From the NCBI GenBank assembly GCA_041396045.1, contig JAWKZI010000017.1, positions 1-60,469 on the forward strand: a stretch of 60,469 nucleotides of DNA, in the 5' to 3' direction. The first letter of the stretch is position 1. Every line of letters begins with the position of its first letter. The notes under the pieces are model-generated. The model was not told the DNA's origin. It was given only the letters and a program-made list of their open reading frames with translations, and made no database searches. Below, one piece after another: positions 1 through 9,351 of this stretch. This stretch comes from SHZI01 sp041396045 (lineage in GTDB: Bacteria; Pseudomonadota; Gammaproteobacteria; Steroidobacterales; GCA-2729495). The position numbers were made by a program, and so were the translations under genes.

Positions 1-413
1 GCCCCACGGATGTATTCCGGTCGGTCAAGGTCGATGATGAGGAAATGCAGCGGATCAAGGCAGAGGAGGGGTTGGAAGTTCTCAAGCCCGAGCTTGGAAC
101 CAGACCCCGGGTGTATTACAAGAATCTGCATCTGATGACCACCTGCATGGTTGGTGGCACAGTTGTCGCAATGATCAAGGGTGTTGAAGAGTGCGCGGAA
201 GGTGCCGAGGTTGTGCTGAAACACAAGGGCAGCGAAATTGCGCGGACGGCCACCGACACTTTTGGTGAGTTCAAATTCGACAAGCTGGAGACAGGCAGTG
301 GTCTCTATGAGATCGAGGCTAGCTCTGGTTCATCGGGCCGCACGTCGAAGAGTTTCGAACTTGGCGAGGAAAGCCTCTATCTTGGTGTGATGACACTCTC
401 GGCAGCAGCGTAA
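1..413 (+). CDS. 4Fe-4S oxidoreductase subunit, C-terminal part (5' truncated by window edge)
   Basis: The reading frame is open from base 3 (P-T-D-V-F-R-S-V...) so the true start lies outside the window. The visible part has the tail of a DMSO-reductase-type iron-sulfur subunit (G-T-R-P-R-V-Y-Y-K-N-L) followed by about 70 residues resembling a Cna-B or carboxypeptidase-regulatory (transthyretin-like) domain, with the G-E-F-K-F-D pattern. This architecture is known from the small subunit of pyrogallol-phloroglucinol transhydroxylase (BthL type), which partners a molybdopterin catalytic subunit. The cluster-binding cysteines would be upstream and are not visible. The stop is TAA at 411-413. 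The family is fairly clear; substrate and partner are unknown. Confidence 0.75.
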   Translation, partial: PTDVFRSVKVDDEEMQRIKAEEGLEVLKPELGTRPRVYYKNLHLMTTCMVGGTVVAMIKGVEECAEGAEVVLKHKGSEIARTATDTFGEFKFDKLETGSGLYEIEASSGSSGRTSKSFELGEESLYLGVMTLSAAA

Positions 414-440
414 TAACTGCAGGCACAACAAGGAACCGAA

Positions 441-1304
441 ATGATTTTGCTGACGGGTGTAACCGGCAAGACTGGCGGTGAAGCGGCCAGGCAGTTATTG
501 CAGAAGGGCGCGCATTTGCGGGCTCTGGTGCGGAGTGAAGCCAAGGCTGCAGAGCTGAAAGCTGCCGGGGTAGAGCTGGTGGTTGGTGATGTTTCAGACG
601 CAGCCACTGTCAAGCGGGCACTGGACGGCGTGGAGAAGGCGTTTCTGACACTGCCGAACGGCAAGCATCAGCTTGAGCAGGAAAAGCAGTTCACCGATCT
701 TGCGGTAGCAGCCGGCGTCAAACATCTGGTGAAGATGTCGTCGATGGAAGCGGTTGCTGATGCGAAGACGCCAATTCCCCAGGGGCACTGGGCGGCTGAA
801 GAATATATCCGGGCGGCGGGTCGATCGTCGGGTCTGGCCTGGACCATGGTCAAACCAAACTTTTTCATGCAGAACCTGCTGGCCAGTGCCGGCACCATCC
901 GGAGTCAGCGCAAGTTCTTTTTGCCGATGGGTGATGGCACTACCGGCATGGCAGACATTCGTGATATCGGCGCCGTTTGTGCCGAGGTACTGACCGGCAC
1001 GGGGCACGCATCCCGGAGTTATGAAATTACCGGCCCGGAGATACTGACCTTCCACGATGTTGCCGGCCGGTTCTCGACGGTGCTGGGAGAAAAGGTTGTG
1101 TATGTCCCGCTATCGATGGATCAGTTTCGCGAGAAGATGGCCAACATCCTGGAACCGTGGCACCTGAATGCGGTGTGTGAGCTATTCCGGGAGATCGCCG
1201 AAATTGGCCTCGATCACACCACCGATACGTTCAGGAAACTGATTGGTCGTGAACCGAGGTCGGTACAGCAGTTCATCAGCGACAACCTGGCTTCTTTCAG
1301 GTAG
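441..1304 (+). CDS. NmrA-like NAD(P)-binding reductase (atypical SDR)
   Basis: 287 residues. The N-terminus carries the Rossmann motif G-V-T-G-K-T-G-G at residues 6-13, typical of NmrA/QOR2-type atypical short-chain dehydrogenases that bind NAD(P)H. The mid-region K-M-S-S-M-E takes the place of the active-site serine, and no classical Y-x-x-x-K is evident, as is usual for this group. A purine-rich ribosome site (AAGGAA) precedes the ATG by about 6 bases. It follows the 4Fe-4S subunit gene by 27 bases on the same strand and may be cotranscribed with it. Soluble cytoplasmic protein; the substrate cannot be read from sequence. Confidence 0.85.
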   Translation: MILLTGVTGKTGGEAARQLLQKGAHLRALVRSEAKAAELKAAGVELVVGDVSDAATVKRALDGVEKAFLTLPNGKHQLEQEKQFTDLAVAAGVKHLVKMSSMEAVADAKTPIPQGHWAAEEYIRAAGRSSGLAWTMVKPNFFMQNLLASAGTIRSQRKFFLPMGDGTTGMADIRDIGAVCAEVLTGTGHASRSYEITGPEILTFHDVAGRFSTVLGEKVVYVPLSMDQFREKMANILEPWHLNAVCELFREIAEIGLDHTTDTFRKLIGREPRSVQQFISDNLASFR

Positions 1305-1325
1305 CGGAAAGCGGGCACTACCGAA

Positions 1326-1736
1326 TTACCGGTTGAATTCCCCCTCGGCCTCTGGCTGATGGGTGATCTCCAGAATGCGCAGACGCAGACTTCGCCCACC
1401 GGGAACCTGCCAGGAAATCGACTGGTCAACGGTTAATCCCAGCAGCGCCGCACCAGCGGGCGCGAGTACGGACACCGTATTTGGTGCACTCGCAGCGTCC
1501 GGATAAACCAGGGTTAGCTCGGAAGTGGCACCGGTGGCTTCGTCGACGAAGCGCACCTTGGAGTTCATGGTGACCAGCCCCGCAGGAATATCCTTTGGCT
1601 CGACGATGGTGGCCCGGTCCAGTTCCTCTTGCAGCGCTTCAATACCGGGCCTATTCCTGTTTGCATCGGCATACAGGAACCGCTCCAGGCGGGCCAGATC
1701 AAGGCGCGATACCACTATCGGGGGCTGGTTCTCCAT
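1326..1736 (-). CDS. rnk: Nucleoside diphosphate kinase regulator Rnk (GreA/GreB C-terminal family)
   Basis: 136 residues, the same length as E. coli Rnk. The C-terminal half shows the GreA/GreB-like FKBP-fold pattern (V-S-V-L-A-P-A-G-A-A-L-L-G) and the N-terminal half is the short coiled coil of Rnk rather than the long Gre finger. Rnk proteins bind RNA polymerase near the secondary channel and were first named for effects on nucleoside diphosphate kinase. The ATG at 1736 is preferred over the in-frame TTG at 1751 because GGAG lies about 8 bases upstream of it. It is a single gene between the NmrA-like gene (convergent) and the GST gene. Confidence 0.88.
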   Translation of the reverse strand: MENQPPIVVSRLDLARLERFLYADANRNRPGIEALQEELDRATIVEPKDIPAGLVTMNSKVRFVDEATGATSELTLVYPDAASAPNTVSVLAPAGAALLGLTVDQSISWQVPGGRSLRLRILEITHQPEAEGEFNR

Positions 1737-1916
1737 GGTCGTACTCCACAAAACCTAAACGCTGTTGTCGGACAGAGCGAATGGTGGCTCCACGTAGCAA
1801 CAGAACTGAAAAATCAGGGAAAATCGTCGGTACCGTGGCGATTATTTGGCCTGGGCAACCATCAGCTCACGGTCAGCGCAGTATAGGCAAATAAATGTCA
1901 GCCGACAATCCGCCCG

Positions 1917-1937
1917 AAAAGGGGACGCTACCCTTTT
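1917..1937 (-). terminator. Possible terminator hairpin after the GST gene
   Basis: AAAAGGG at 1917-1923 pairs with CCCTTTT at 1931-1937 around a 7-base loop, 18 bases beyond the stop codon of the minus-strand GST gene. The stem is short and the following T run is weak, so this is a tentative intrinsic terminator. Confidence 0.3.
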
Positions 1938-1954
1938 TCACCCCGTTTACCGGC

Positions 1955-2659
1955 TCAGGATTGCCTAGGGATCTCAAGCCCACGCTGGACGGCCGGCCGC
2001 GCGAGCCCGCGATTGAGCCATTCGGGGACGTGGGTGAGCGTGTCGAACGCCACCAGTTCTCGTGCTTCGTAGAAGTCGATCAGGTTTTGTACCCAGCCCA
2101 GAAGGCTGATATCGGCGATCGTGTATTCACTGCCCATGATCCAGGATCGGCCTTCCAGCCGGTTGTCCAGAACATCCAGCAGGCGCTTTGATTCAGCGAC
2201 ATACCTCTGGAGCGGGCGCTTGTCGGTAATCTCCTTGCCGGCAAACTTGTGGAAGTAGCCCAACTGGCCAAACATCGGGCCAATGGACGCCATCTGAAAG
2301 AATACCCACTGAATGGTTTCCCAGCGCGATGCTTCGTCCGTCGGCATGAACTTGCCCGTCTTGTCGGCCAGGTAAAGCAGGATCGCCCCCGACTCAAACA
2401 GGGCGAGCGGCTGGCCACCTGGCCCGTTCGGATCGATGATCGCTGGAATCTTGCCATTGGGATTGAGCGACAAAAATTCCGGTGTGTGACTTTCGTCGTT
2501 CATGATGTCGACGAGATGCGCTTCGTAGGGAAGCCCGGTCTCTTCCAGCATGATCGACGCCTTGACCCCATTTGGGGTATTCAGGGAATAAAGCTGAAGC
2601 CGTTCAGGGTGCAGAGCTGGCCACCGTGCGTGTACCGGAAACCTGGCAAGGCGTGACAT
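1955..2659 (-). CDS. Glutathione S-transferase family protein (YfcG/Ure2p-like)
   Basis: 234 residues. The N-terminal thioredoxin-fold domain begins L-Q-L-Y-S-L-N-T-P-N-G and has L-N-P-N-G-K-I-P-A-I, then L-F-E-S-G-A-I, the cis-proline and glutathione-binding E-S pair typical of GSTs. The all-helical C-terminal domain follows. The N-terminal T-P-N-G resembles the disulfide-bond oxidoreductase group of E. coli YfcG. The ATG at 2659 has GAGGAG 5 bases upstream; the open frame extends further but without coding character. It is 41 bases downstream of the NnrS gene on the same strand and probably in one operon with it. Confidence 0.88.
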   Translation of the reverse strand: MSRLARFPVHARWPALHPERLQLYSLNTPNGVKASIMLEETGLPYEAHLVDIMNDESHTPEFLSLNPNGKIPAIIDPNGPGGQPLALFESGAILLYLADKTGKFMPTDEASRWETIQWVFFQMASIGPMFGQLGYFHKFAGKEITDKRPLQRYVAESKRLLDVLDNRLEGRSWIMGSEYTIADISLLGWVQNLIDFYEARELVAFDTLTHVPEWLNRGLARPAVQRGLEIPRQS

Positions 2660-2700
2660 GGTGAACTCCTCAATCTGATGGTGCCTGTAGTCATGGTGAT

Positions 2701-3870
2701 TCAGCCTGGTCGGCCATCGGCACGCGGTCGCGTCAGTATCGGCAAATAAATCACCAGGAACAATGCAAAGGCGCCAGTCCACAGTACCGCACTGACCACG
2801 ATGGCACTGTTGAAGCGCAAACCAAACACTGTGGGCCCGAACACACGCATTACTGCGGCCAGCAGCAGCAGGACATAGCTGACTGTCGTCAATGGATGTG
2901 CGGTCATGGGGCGGCCGGTATGACCCAGCGCCGTACGCGTCATCACGCCCATGATCATCATGCTGAAGGTTCCAACCGTGAGTGCATGTACCCAATACTG
3001 GTTTCCCGGGCCATCAGCCAGCAGCGAGAATGCCTTCAGTGCCAGCCCCACTGGCAGCCACGCATAGGCGACGTGCACTACCCACACGAGTGGCTGGCGC
3101 AGCGTGCGCAGCGATCCCCATTGCGACAGACGTATGGCGTGAATGCCCGCGGCAATTGCCGCAACAACACCGGTGAGCCTGTAGTCAGGCATCACCAGGT
3201 CGCTCAGCGTGACCACAATCATCGCGCCGATTGCTGCTACACGCAGCCCGGGCGCCGAGCGCACAATGCCCTCCCTGCCCGCGGGGCGCAAAGCGGTGCG
3301 GGTAAAGGCCGGCACAATGCGGCCGCCAATCACCGTGATCAGAATCATGATGGCGTCGATCGTCAGAACAAGCGCTCTGCTGGCCAGTTGCAAATGCCCG
3401 GTGGCGACGGTCCAGAAGAAGGCCACGTTACACAGCCAGAGCAAGGCAACAACGGCCAGTAGCGGCGTATTGCGGTTGTTTTCCCGAAGCAGCGGTGGTG
3501 CGATCAACGCGGCGAGTGCGGGCAGAAAAGCGAGGTCTACGACGACACCGGCCACAGCCAGGCCGTGCACCGGACTGGCAAGCAGCAAGCGGGCAGCGAC
3601 CCAGAGTGCGGACATGACGATCAGCGGCCAGCCACCAAACCCCTTGCGCCCGGTCCAGCTCGCGACCGATGTCAGCAGAAAACCGGCAATCGCTGCATTA
3701 ACCAGCCCGAAAAGCATCTCATGCGCGTGCCACAGAGACGGCGGTAACCCGCCGACCAACGGGCTATGGTTGACGTAGACGAAGGTCCAGAAGGGGATCA
3801 GACAAAGGCCGCCCAGGCCCACCAGCAGGAAATGCGGGCGGAAGGCATAGGCAAACAGACTGGTCGTCAC
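2701..3870 (-). CDS. nnrS: NnrS family multi-helix membrane protein
   Basis: 389 residues, almost entirely hydrophobic, with about 12 predicted membrane helices. It opens with the family signature L-F-A-Y-x-F-R-P-H-F-L-L and contains W-H-A-H-E-M-L-F-G, whose histidines are conserved in NnrS proteins. NnrS is a haem- and copper-containing inner-membrane protein linked to nitric oxide and nitrosative stress tolerance. The start is GTG at 3870 and no strong ribosome site is seen. It sits 40 bases after the SDR gene and 41 before the GST gene. No nitrite or nitric oxide reductase genes are in the window, so its physiological link here is open. Confidence 0.87.
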   Translation of the reverse strand: MTTSLFAYAFRPHFLLVGLGGLCLIPFWTFVYVNHSPLVGGLPPSLWHAHEMLFGLVNAAIAGFLLTSVASWTGRKGFGGWPLIVMSALWVAARLLLASPVHGLAVAGVVVDLAFLPALAALIAPPLLRENNRNTPLLAVVALLWLCNVAFFWTVATGHLQLASRALVLTIDAIMILITVIGGRIVPAFTRTALRPAGREGIVRSAPGLRVAAIGAMIVVTLSDLVMPDYRLTGVVAAIAAGIHAIRLSQWGSLRTLRQPLVWVVHVAYAWLPVGLALKAFSLLADGPGNQYWVHALTVGTFSMMIMGVMTRTALGHTGRPMTAHPLTTVSYVLLLLAAVMRVFGPTVFGLRFNSAIVVSAVLWTGAFALFLVIYLPILTRPRADGRPG

Positions 3871-3910
3871 GACGAGCAGGCCGTGATGGCGTCCTGTATC
3901 CCGCTGAGGC

Positions 3911-4720
3911 TCAGCTCTTCTCCATCCACTGCATCATTGTAGCCATGCGCTTGACGAAGGCCGCAGGATCGCTCCGGCTAAGCTTCATGGCCTCCAGGGC
4001 CACCGGGATACCGATGACCAGCTCATGCTCGCGTTTGAGCATGCCTTCGACGACCAGCTCCGCGCAGGCCTCGGCGCTCATGCCATTGCGATCATCCCAG
4101 TCGCTGGCACCGTACTCGGATCCATCACCCTTCAGGGCGTGGCGAAACACATTGCTCTTGATGCCGGCGATCACAAGCAATGTCACGTCGATGTTGTCCG
4201 CCAGGTGTTCGACACGCAGCGTGTCGAAGTAGCCGTGCAGGGCATGCTTCGCAGCACAGTAGGCGCTGTGATGGGGGACGGCATGCTTTCCAGCCACTGA
4301 AGACGTGACGACCAGATGCCCGCCTTTCTGTTCGATCATCCTCGGCATTACCAGTTTGGTCAGGGCCACCGGTGCAAAGAAATCCACTTCCATGATTTGC
4401 CGATCGACATCAAGACTGGTGTCTTTCGCGGGTGAGCGCTGGCCAATGCCGGCGTTATTGACCAGAACGTCGAGTCTCTTGTGCGTCTTGAGTACGTTGC
4501 GTGCAGCCGTTTCCCTGGCTTGCGGATCACAGATATCAAATGGCAGCACTTCGACCTTGCCAGGCCCATCAGTACACAAAGCTTTGACACGTTCGAGTTC
4601 GGATACACGACGTGCAGAAAGAATGAGGTCGGCACCTTCGCGGTGGAAGACCCGCGCCATGCCCTCGCCAACGCCCGAAGAGGCGCCCGTGATCCAGATG
4701 GTCTTGTTCTTCAGCTTCAT
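3911..4720 (-). CDS. Short-chain dehydrogenase/reductase (classical SDR, DHRS7-like)
   Basis: 269 residues. It carries the classical SDR set: cofactor loop T-G-A-S-S-G-V-G near residue 11, N-N-A-G-I-G, the serine in V-V-T-S-S-V-A-G, and Y-C-A-A-K as the Y-x-x-x-K catalytic pair. The R-R after the second strand (S-A-R-R-V) favours NADP(H). The ATG has GGAG 8 bases upstream. It is the first gene of a probable minus-strand operon with nnrS and the GST, and is divergent from the VPxPA-CTERM gene at 4875. Substrate unknown. Confidence 0.88.
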   Translation of the reverse strand: MKLKNKTIWITGASSGVGEGMARVFHREGADLILSARRVSELERVKALCTDGPGKVEVLPFDICDPQARETAARNVLKTHKRLDVLVNNAGIGQRSPAKDTSLDVDRQIMEVDFFAPVALTKLVMPRMIEQKGGHLVVTSSVAGKHAVPHHSAYCAAKHALHGYFDTLRVEHLADNIDVTLLVIAGIKSNVFRHALKGDGSEYGASDWDDRNGMSAEACAELVVEGMLKREHELVIGIPVALEAMKLSRSDPAAFVKRMATMMQWMEKS

Positions 4721-4874
4721 TAATCAACTCCACTTAATCAGGCTGCTAAAAAGGATGCTGAATCATGCTCCCAATTCTTTGCATTGCAACCAGGATGGTG
4801 AGCCAAGGTTGCGACGAGGAACTTATGGCGTTAAATTGCAAAACAGCAAAATAACAAGAACAGGCGGGGGCGCT

Positions 4875-6392
4875 ATGTTCAGAATGGGCACGGCGCGGCT
4901 GATGGCCGCGATATCCACCCTCATACTTATCCCATCACTGCTGCACGCCGAGCAGAATCTGCTTGATGCAAATGCGTCGTTCGCAACCACGGACCAGAGC
5001 ATGTGGGGTACCGGTTCTGCCTTCAATTTCAATTACTACAAGTTCCTTGGCGTAGATTCCAATCCAGCCCCTTTGGTAATTGGAGCAGGATCAGGCGATA
5101 CGGTGTCAGTCCGGGTACCTTTGGTAGGTACCTACCAGATCAACCCTTACCAGCAGTACGATACCGACTTCAAAGTTGGTATCGAGATTGGCGCCAGCGT
5201 CAATAGTGGCTCGATCAACGCCAATCTGGACTACAACCTGAATCTGAGTGCGCCAGACGCGTTGCATGTTGGTCAGAAGTTCAGCCTGACGAGTACTGCA
5301 ACACCATTGAACACGTCAAGCTTCGTGACCTCGCCAGCGAACGCCTCGGCATACGTGGATGGCGTGTTGGAAACCTATCTCGGCGCGTACGTGCGGGTGG
5401 ACTACGACCAGCCAGGTATCCTGCCCGATCAGGATCTGCGCCTGGGCAACAAGGGGTTCACGAAGAACAACACCAGTAATTCGCCCTACTCAACGCTGGT
5501 GAACATCAACAAGCACGAAGAAATTATCGGCATCAACCGCAATGCCAGCGGCTACATTCGCTATCTCGGCGGTAGCGATCTGACAGACGGAGATCTGCTA
5601 TACGACACAGTGGGTGCGGGCTCCAGTGTGTCGCTCGGACCCATTGAATTCACGGCAGGCAACTGGAATGTAATCGCCAACGGCGGCCTCCAGGGCAATA
5701 GCCTCGTTGGGTCAGGGCAGGACACACTGATGACGATGACGTTGGATATTGATCATCTCATTCTTGGCAGCGCCGCCCTCGGATACAGCCTGGATCATGA
5801 TTGGGGTGCAATCGACTATCACCTGGGTTATGACGTGGTCGACGTGGATGCTGGTCTGGATATCAACCTGCAACAGAATTTCAACCTGAACTCAATCGTG
5901 CTCGTTCAGTTGAACTTCAGCGACAACGTACTCATCGACGGTGTGGGCGAAGCCAACACCTGGTTTGGCGCGTTCGAGAATATTCCTGATATCACCCTGT
6001 TGACGTCCGATGTCGATGTAAATACCACGTTTCTGGTTCAGGCAGCGCTCCAGAACGACACCGGCCTGGGCTTTGTCGGTACGCTCGACACCACCATTCT
6101 CGAAGCAGCGGCCAGGATCGGTTGGGATATATCCGGTAACACGGGCTCCCGCGGATTCAGCGTGGGTCCCTTCTACCAGAAGCTGCTGGGGATTGGTCTG
6201 GGTGATATCAGCGTCTACAACGACACCTATGAACTGCAGGGCTTCAACGTCGTAGATGGGGGCAGCTTCAAGCTGTCCACCGTGCCGATTCCTGCTGCAG
6301 CCTGGCTGATGCTTGGCGGATTCGGCGCCCTGGGCGTAATCGGCCGACGGCGTGTCGCGAGTGATTGCCGTGAGCGGTCCATGCCGGGCTGA
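4875..6392 (+). CDS. Exported VPxPA-CTERM (PEP-CTERM-like) surface protein
   Basis: 505 residues from the ATG at 4875, preceded by GGCGGGGG. The upstream part of the open frame (from 4305) is antisense to the SDR gene and is not coding. The N-terminus is a signal peptide ending near L-L-H-A. The long middle is rich in Asn, Asp, Gly and Thr with alternating beta-type repeats and few cysteines, like secreted adhesin or matrix proteins. The C-terminus has the sorting triad V-P-I-P-A-A-A-W-L, a hydrophobic stretch, then R-R-R, as in VPLPA-CTERM exosortase substrates; 13 extra residues follow the arginines. No enzymatic domain is recognised. Confidence 0.8.
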   Translation: MFRMGTARLMAAISTLILIPSLLHAEQNLLDANASFATTDQSMWGTGSAFNFNYYKFLGVDSNPAPLVIGAGSGDTVSVRVPLVGTYQINPYQQYDTDFKVGIEIGASVNSGSINANLDYNLNLSAPDALHVGQKFSLTSTATPLNTSSFVTSPANASAYVDGVLETYLGAYVRVDYDQPGILPDQDLRLGNKGFTKNNTSNSPYSTLVNINKHEEIIGINRNASGYIRYLGGSDLTDGDLLYDTVGAGSSVSLGPIEFTAGNWNVIANGGLQGNSLVGSGQDTLMTMTLDIDHLILGSAALGYSLDHDWGAIDYHLGYDVVDVDAGLDINLQQNFNLNSIVLVQLNFSDNVLIDGVGEANTWFGAFENIPDITLLTSDVDVNTTFLVQAALQNDTGLGFVGTLDTTILEAAARIGWDISGNTGSRGFSVGPFYQKLLGIGLGDISVYNDTYELQGFNVVDGGSFKLSTVPIPAAAWLMLGGFGALGVIGRRRVASDCRERSMPG

Positions 6393-6505
6393 AGTCTGCT
6401 GCCGGCGCGAAAGGCTGGCAGGTCGATGCACTCGACTACTTCACTATCGGCAAGCTCAGCCGGACGCCTGTATGCTTTGATCCTTCGCGATCAGGACAGG
6501 CGCTG

Positions 6506-9325
6506 ATGTTCGGAAGGCTGCTAAGTCTCCTCGATTCCATTCGATCCAGTCTGTGGTTCTGGCCGGTCGTCATGTCCGTTGTTGCCCTGTTGCTTGCCCA
6601 GGGCACGGTGCGGATCGATCGATCCGACTGGCTCGAGCAGATGGATCTGACCTGGCTGTTCGGCGCGGGCATTGTCGGTGCCCGTACCATGCTGGCGACC
6701 ATCGCCACCGCCATGATCACCATCGCGGCCACCGTCTTTTCGGTAACCATTGTGGTGTTGTCGCTGGCCGCCGGGCAGATGGGCCCGCGCCTTCTGCGAA
6801 CCTTCATGCGTGATCGGGGCATGCAGATGTCCCTGAGCGTGTTCATTGCCACCTTTGCCTTCTGCATCAGCGTGCTTGGCGTCGTCGATGGCAGCAGCAA
6901 GGTGGCCTTCGTGCCTCGTGCCTCGGTGTCAACCGCCCTGCTGCTGGGCCTGATCAGCATGGCCGTGCTGATCTATTTCATTCATCACGTGGCTGCTGCC
7001 ATTCAGGCCCCGAATGTCATTGCCGTAGTTGGTGAAGAACTGGACGACGCGATCGATCGACTGTTCCCGGAGGAGGTCGGCAGCGGCGATGCCGCGTTGG
7101 CCACTGAAGTCACGTCGGCCTTGCCACCGGATTTTCCGGTGGCATCGTCCGCGGTGCTGGCGCCAAAATCCGGCTACGTGCAGTTGGTGAACGGCAGCGC
7201 ACTGGTACGCATCGCCAGGGCGATCGACGGCCTGATCTGGCTGGCGCGTGCACCTGGCGGCCATGTTCTTGCAGGTACTGAAATTGCACGGGTCTGGCCG
7301 GGCAGTGCCAACGGCCCTGAGGTGAACCGCCAGATTCAGGATGCCTTCAGTATCGGCGCGACTCGTACGCCGGTGCAGGATGTGTTGTACCTCGTACGTC
7401 AGATCGTCGAGATCGCGCAGCGTGCACTGTCGCCGTCGATCAACGACCCGACCACTGCTGAAGCCTGCCTCAACCGCCTGGGCATCGCACTGGCCAAACT
7501 TCTGCAGCGACGGATGCCGTCCTCGTTCCGGAGGGATGATGACGGCGCGCTGCGGCTTATCGTGCAGGGTGCCTCATTCCGGCAGTTTGTCTCGGCGGCC
7601 TTTGACCCGATCCGGAATTACAGCGCGAGCAGCCTGCAGGTCTCGTTGCACATGGCATCGCTGATTACTGAACTGGCGCCTCTCACGCGCCAGCAGAACC
7701 AGCGTGACGCCCTGCTGGTGCAGGCGCAAATGCTCGAGCGGGCAGCGGCTGAACTTCCGGAAATGCTCGATCGCGAGGCGGTCGAGGCGCAATGCCGGTG
7801 CGCTATCGACGCGCTGGACCTTGCCGCACAGTCGCTTGCCGGCGCTGCTGCAGGCCTGGTCCACGCCGCTTCAGCCGACTTTGAAAAGCCGGTGGTGACG
7901 GGTACTCCGGCGGGTCCGGCAATCAACCGCGCTAGCGCAGTGGCAGCTCCACTGCTGGTCGGACTGCTGGCAGCCACGCTGGCGATACCGCTTGCACCCG
8001 CGTACGCAGACGACGTGGGTATTACCAGTGGCACTGCCAATGATTCGGCCAACCAGAGCACTACGCCATCGGCCACCATCGCCGTCGAATCCACGGAACG
8101 TCGCGATGCCGAAATTAGCAATCGATTGCTGACGCTCTACAAAGCCATGGATGATCTGCGCGGTGTGGCGGTCAGCGTGGATGGCGGGGTTGTCGTGCTT
8201 TCCGGCGACGTGCCGTCGCGTGCCGCACACGACCAGGCCGTGGCGCTGGCTCGCCGCATCGAAAGCGTGGTGGATGTGCAGGATCGCATCGTTGAGTCGC
8301 GCGACGTCCAGGGCCGGTTGTCGACCACTGTGGATCATTTGCGCGACCAGTTCACGAACCTGGTCGGCCTGCTGCCCCTGCTGGGTGTGGCTTTGCTGAT
8401 ATTCGCCATCTTCTGGTGGCTGGCCAGGCTGGGTTCCGGCAGCCGGCTGTTCGGCCGCACGTTCAGGGGCAACCCGTTTCTGCGCGACCTGGTGCGCCAG
8501 GTCGTGCGCCTGGCGATCATCGGCATGGGCCTGGTGCTGGCCCTGCAGATTCTGGATGCGACTGCAATTCTGACCACGCTGCTGGGTGCGGCCGGAGTGG
8601 TCGGTCTGGCGCTGGGCTTTGCCCTGCGTGATACGGTGGAAAACTACATTGCCAGCCTGTTGTTGAGTCTGCGCCAGCCGTTCGCCAGCAACGACCATGT
8701 CGTTATCGAAGGTTGCGAAGGTCGCGTCCTGCGACTGACGCCGCGTGCAACGATCCTGATGACCCTGGATGGCAACCACACACGTATTCCCAACGCCAAG
8801 GTCTACAAGGCCGTTATCGTCAACTACACGCGAAATCCGAAGCGGCGTTTCATGTTTGATGTGGGCGTCGACACCGAGCAGAGCCTGGCCGATGCACAAG
8901 AACTCGCGGCGCGCACACTGCTAAAAATGGAAGGCGTACTGGATGATCCCGCGCCTTACTGCACGGTGGAGACTCTGGGAGACTCGAACGTAGTGCTGCG
9001 CGTATTCGGCTGGGTCGACCAGCGGTCGGCCGACTTTCTGAGAGTGCGCAGTGAAGCCATAAGGCTGGTAAAGCTGGCATTCGACGAGGCGGGAATCGTC
9101 ATGCCGGAGCCGATCTACAACGTCCGGATGAGAACGCTGCCTGCGGCAATTGCAACTGGCGCGGCTACGATCTCGGCAAGCAAGCACCCGGTTGCAGCAG
9201 AAAATGAAGAGCCCACAACCGCCATCGATATAGAGCCGCAGGACGATCTGGATGCACAGATCGCGGCAGATCGCAGCGCGGGCGGCGAGGACGATCTGCT
9301 GTCGGCCAATGCTCGCAAGGAATAG
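6506..9325 (+). CDS. DUF2254-BON-MscS fusion membrane protein with internal signal-peptide-like segment
   Basis: 939 residues. Residues 1 to about 470 match the DUF2254 membrane family: four early helices, then a soluble part with S-P-S-I-N-D-P-T-T-A. Residues 482-505 look like a complete signal peptide ending A-P-A-Y-A-D-D. Residues about 530-600 form a BON domain (V-S-V-D-G-G-V-V-V-L-S-G-D-V). From about 625 there is an MscS-type mechanosensitive channel with two to three helices, the pore helix L-L-G-A-A-G-V-V-G-L-A-L-G-F-A-L-R-D and the beta domain. The tail is acidic. The arrangement suggests two ancestral genes joined in frame. An in-frame GTG pair at 7892-7897 could allow separate internal initiation. 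Confidence 0.8.
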   Translation: MFGRLLSLLDSIRSSLWFWPVVMSVVALLLAQGTVRIDRSDWLEQMDLTWLFGAGIVGARTMLATIATAMITIAATVFSVTIVVLSLAAGQMGPRLLRTFMRDRGMQMSLSVFIATFAFCISVLGVVDGSSKVAFVPRASVSTALLLGLISMAVLIYFIHHVAAAIQAPNVIAVVGEELDDAIDRLFPEEVGSGDAALATEVTSALPPDFPVASSAVLAPKSGYVQLVNGSALVRIARAIDGLIWLARAPGGHVLAGTEIARVWPGSANGPEVNRQIQDAFSIGATRTPVQDVLYLVRQIVEIAQRALSPSINDPTTAEACLNRLGIALAKLLQRRMPSSFRRDDDGALRLIVQGASFRQFVSAAFDPIRNYSASSLQVSLHMASLITELAPLTRQQNQRDALLVQAQMLERAAAELPEMLDREAVEAQCRCAIDALDLAAQSLAGAAAGLVHAASADFEKPVVTGTPAGPAINRASAVAAPLLVGLLAATLAIPLAPAYADDVGITSGTANDSANQSTTPSATIAVESTERRDAEISNRLLTLYKAMDDLRGVAVSVDGGVVVLSGDVPSRAAHDQAVALARRIESVVDVQDRIVESRDVQGRLSTTVDHLRDQFTNLVGLLPLLGVALLIFAIFWWLARLGSGSRLFGRTFRGNPFLRDLVRQVVRLAIIGMGLVLALQILDATAILTTLLGAAGVVGLALGFALRDTVENYIASLLLSLRQPFASNDHVVIEGCEGRVLRLTPRATILMTLDGNHTRIPNAKVYKAVIVNYTRNPKRRFMFDVGVDTEQSLADAQELAARTLLKMEGVLDDPAPYCTVETLGDSNVVLRVFGWVDQRSADFLRVRSEAIRLVKLAFDEAGIVMPEPIYNVRMRTLPAAIATGAATISASKHPVAAENEEPTTAIDIEPQDDLDAQIAADRSAGGEDDLLSANARKE

Positions 9326-9351
9326 CGTACGCGGTCAGGATACTGCTCAGG

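Noticed and set aside
4305..4874. 190-codon upstream extension of the first VPxPA-CTERM protein
   Set aside because: Lies antisense to the SDR gene and upstream of a clear signal peptide; ATG 4875 gives a normal exported protein.
7871..8899. 342-codon reverse-strand open frame
   Set aside because: It is the antisense shadow of the BON-MscS part of the 939-residue protein, with His/Gln-rich composition typical of antisense GC-rich DNA.
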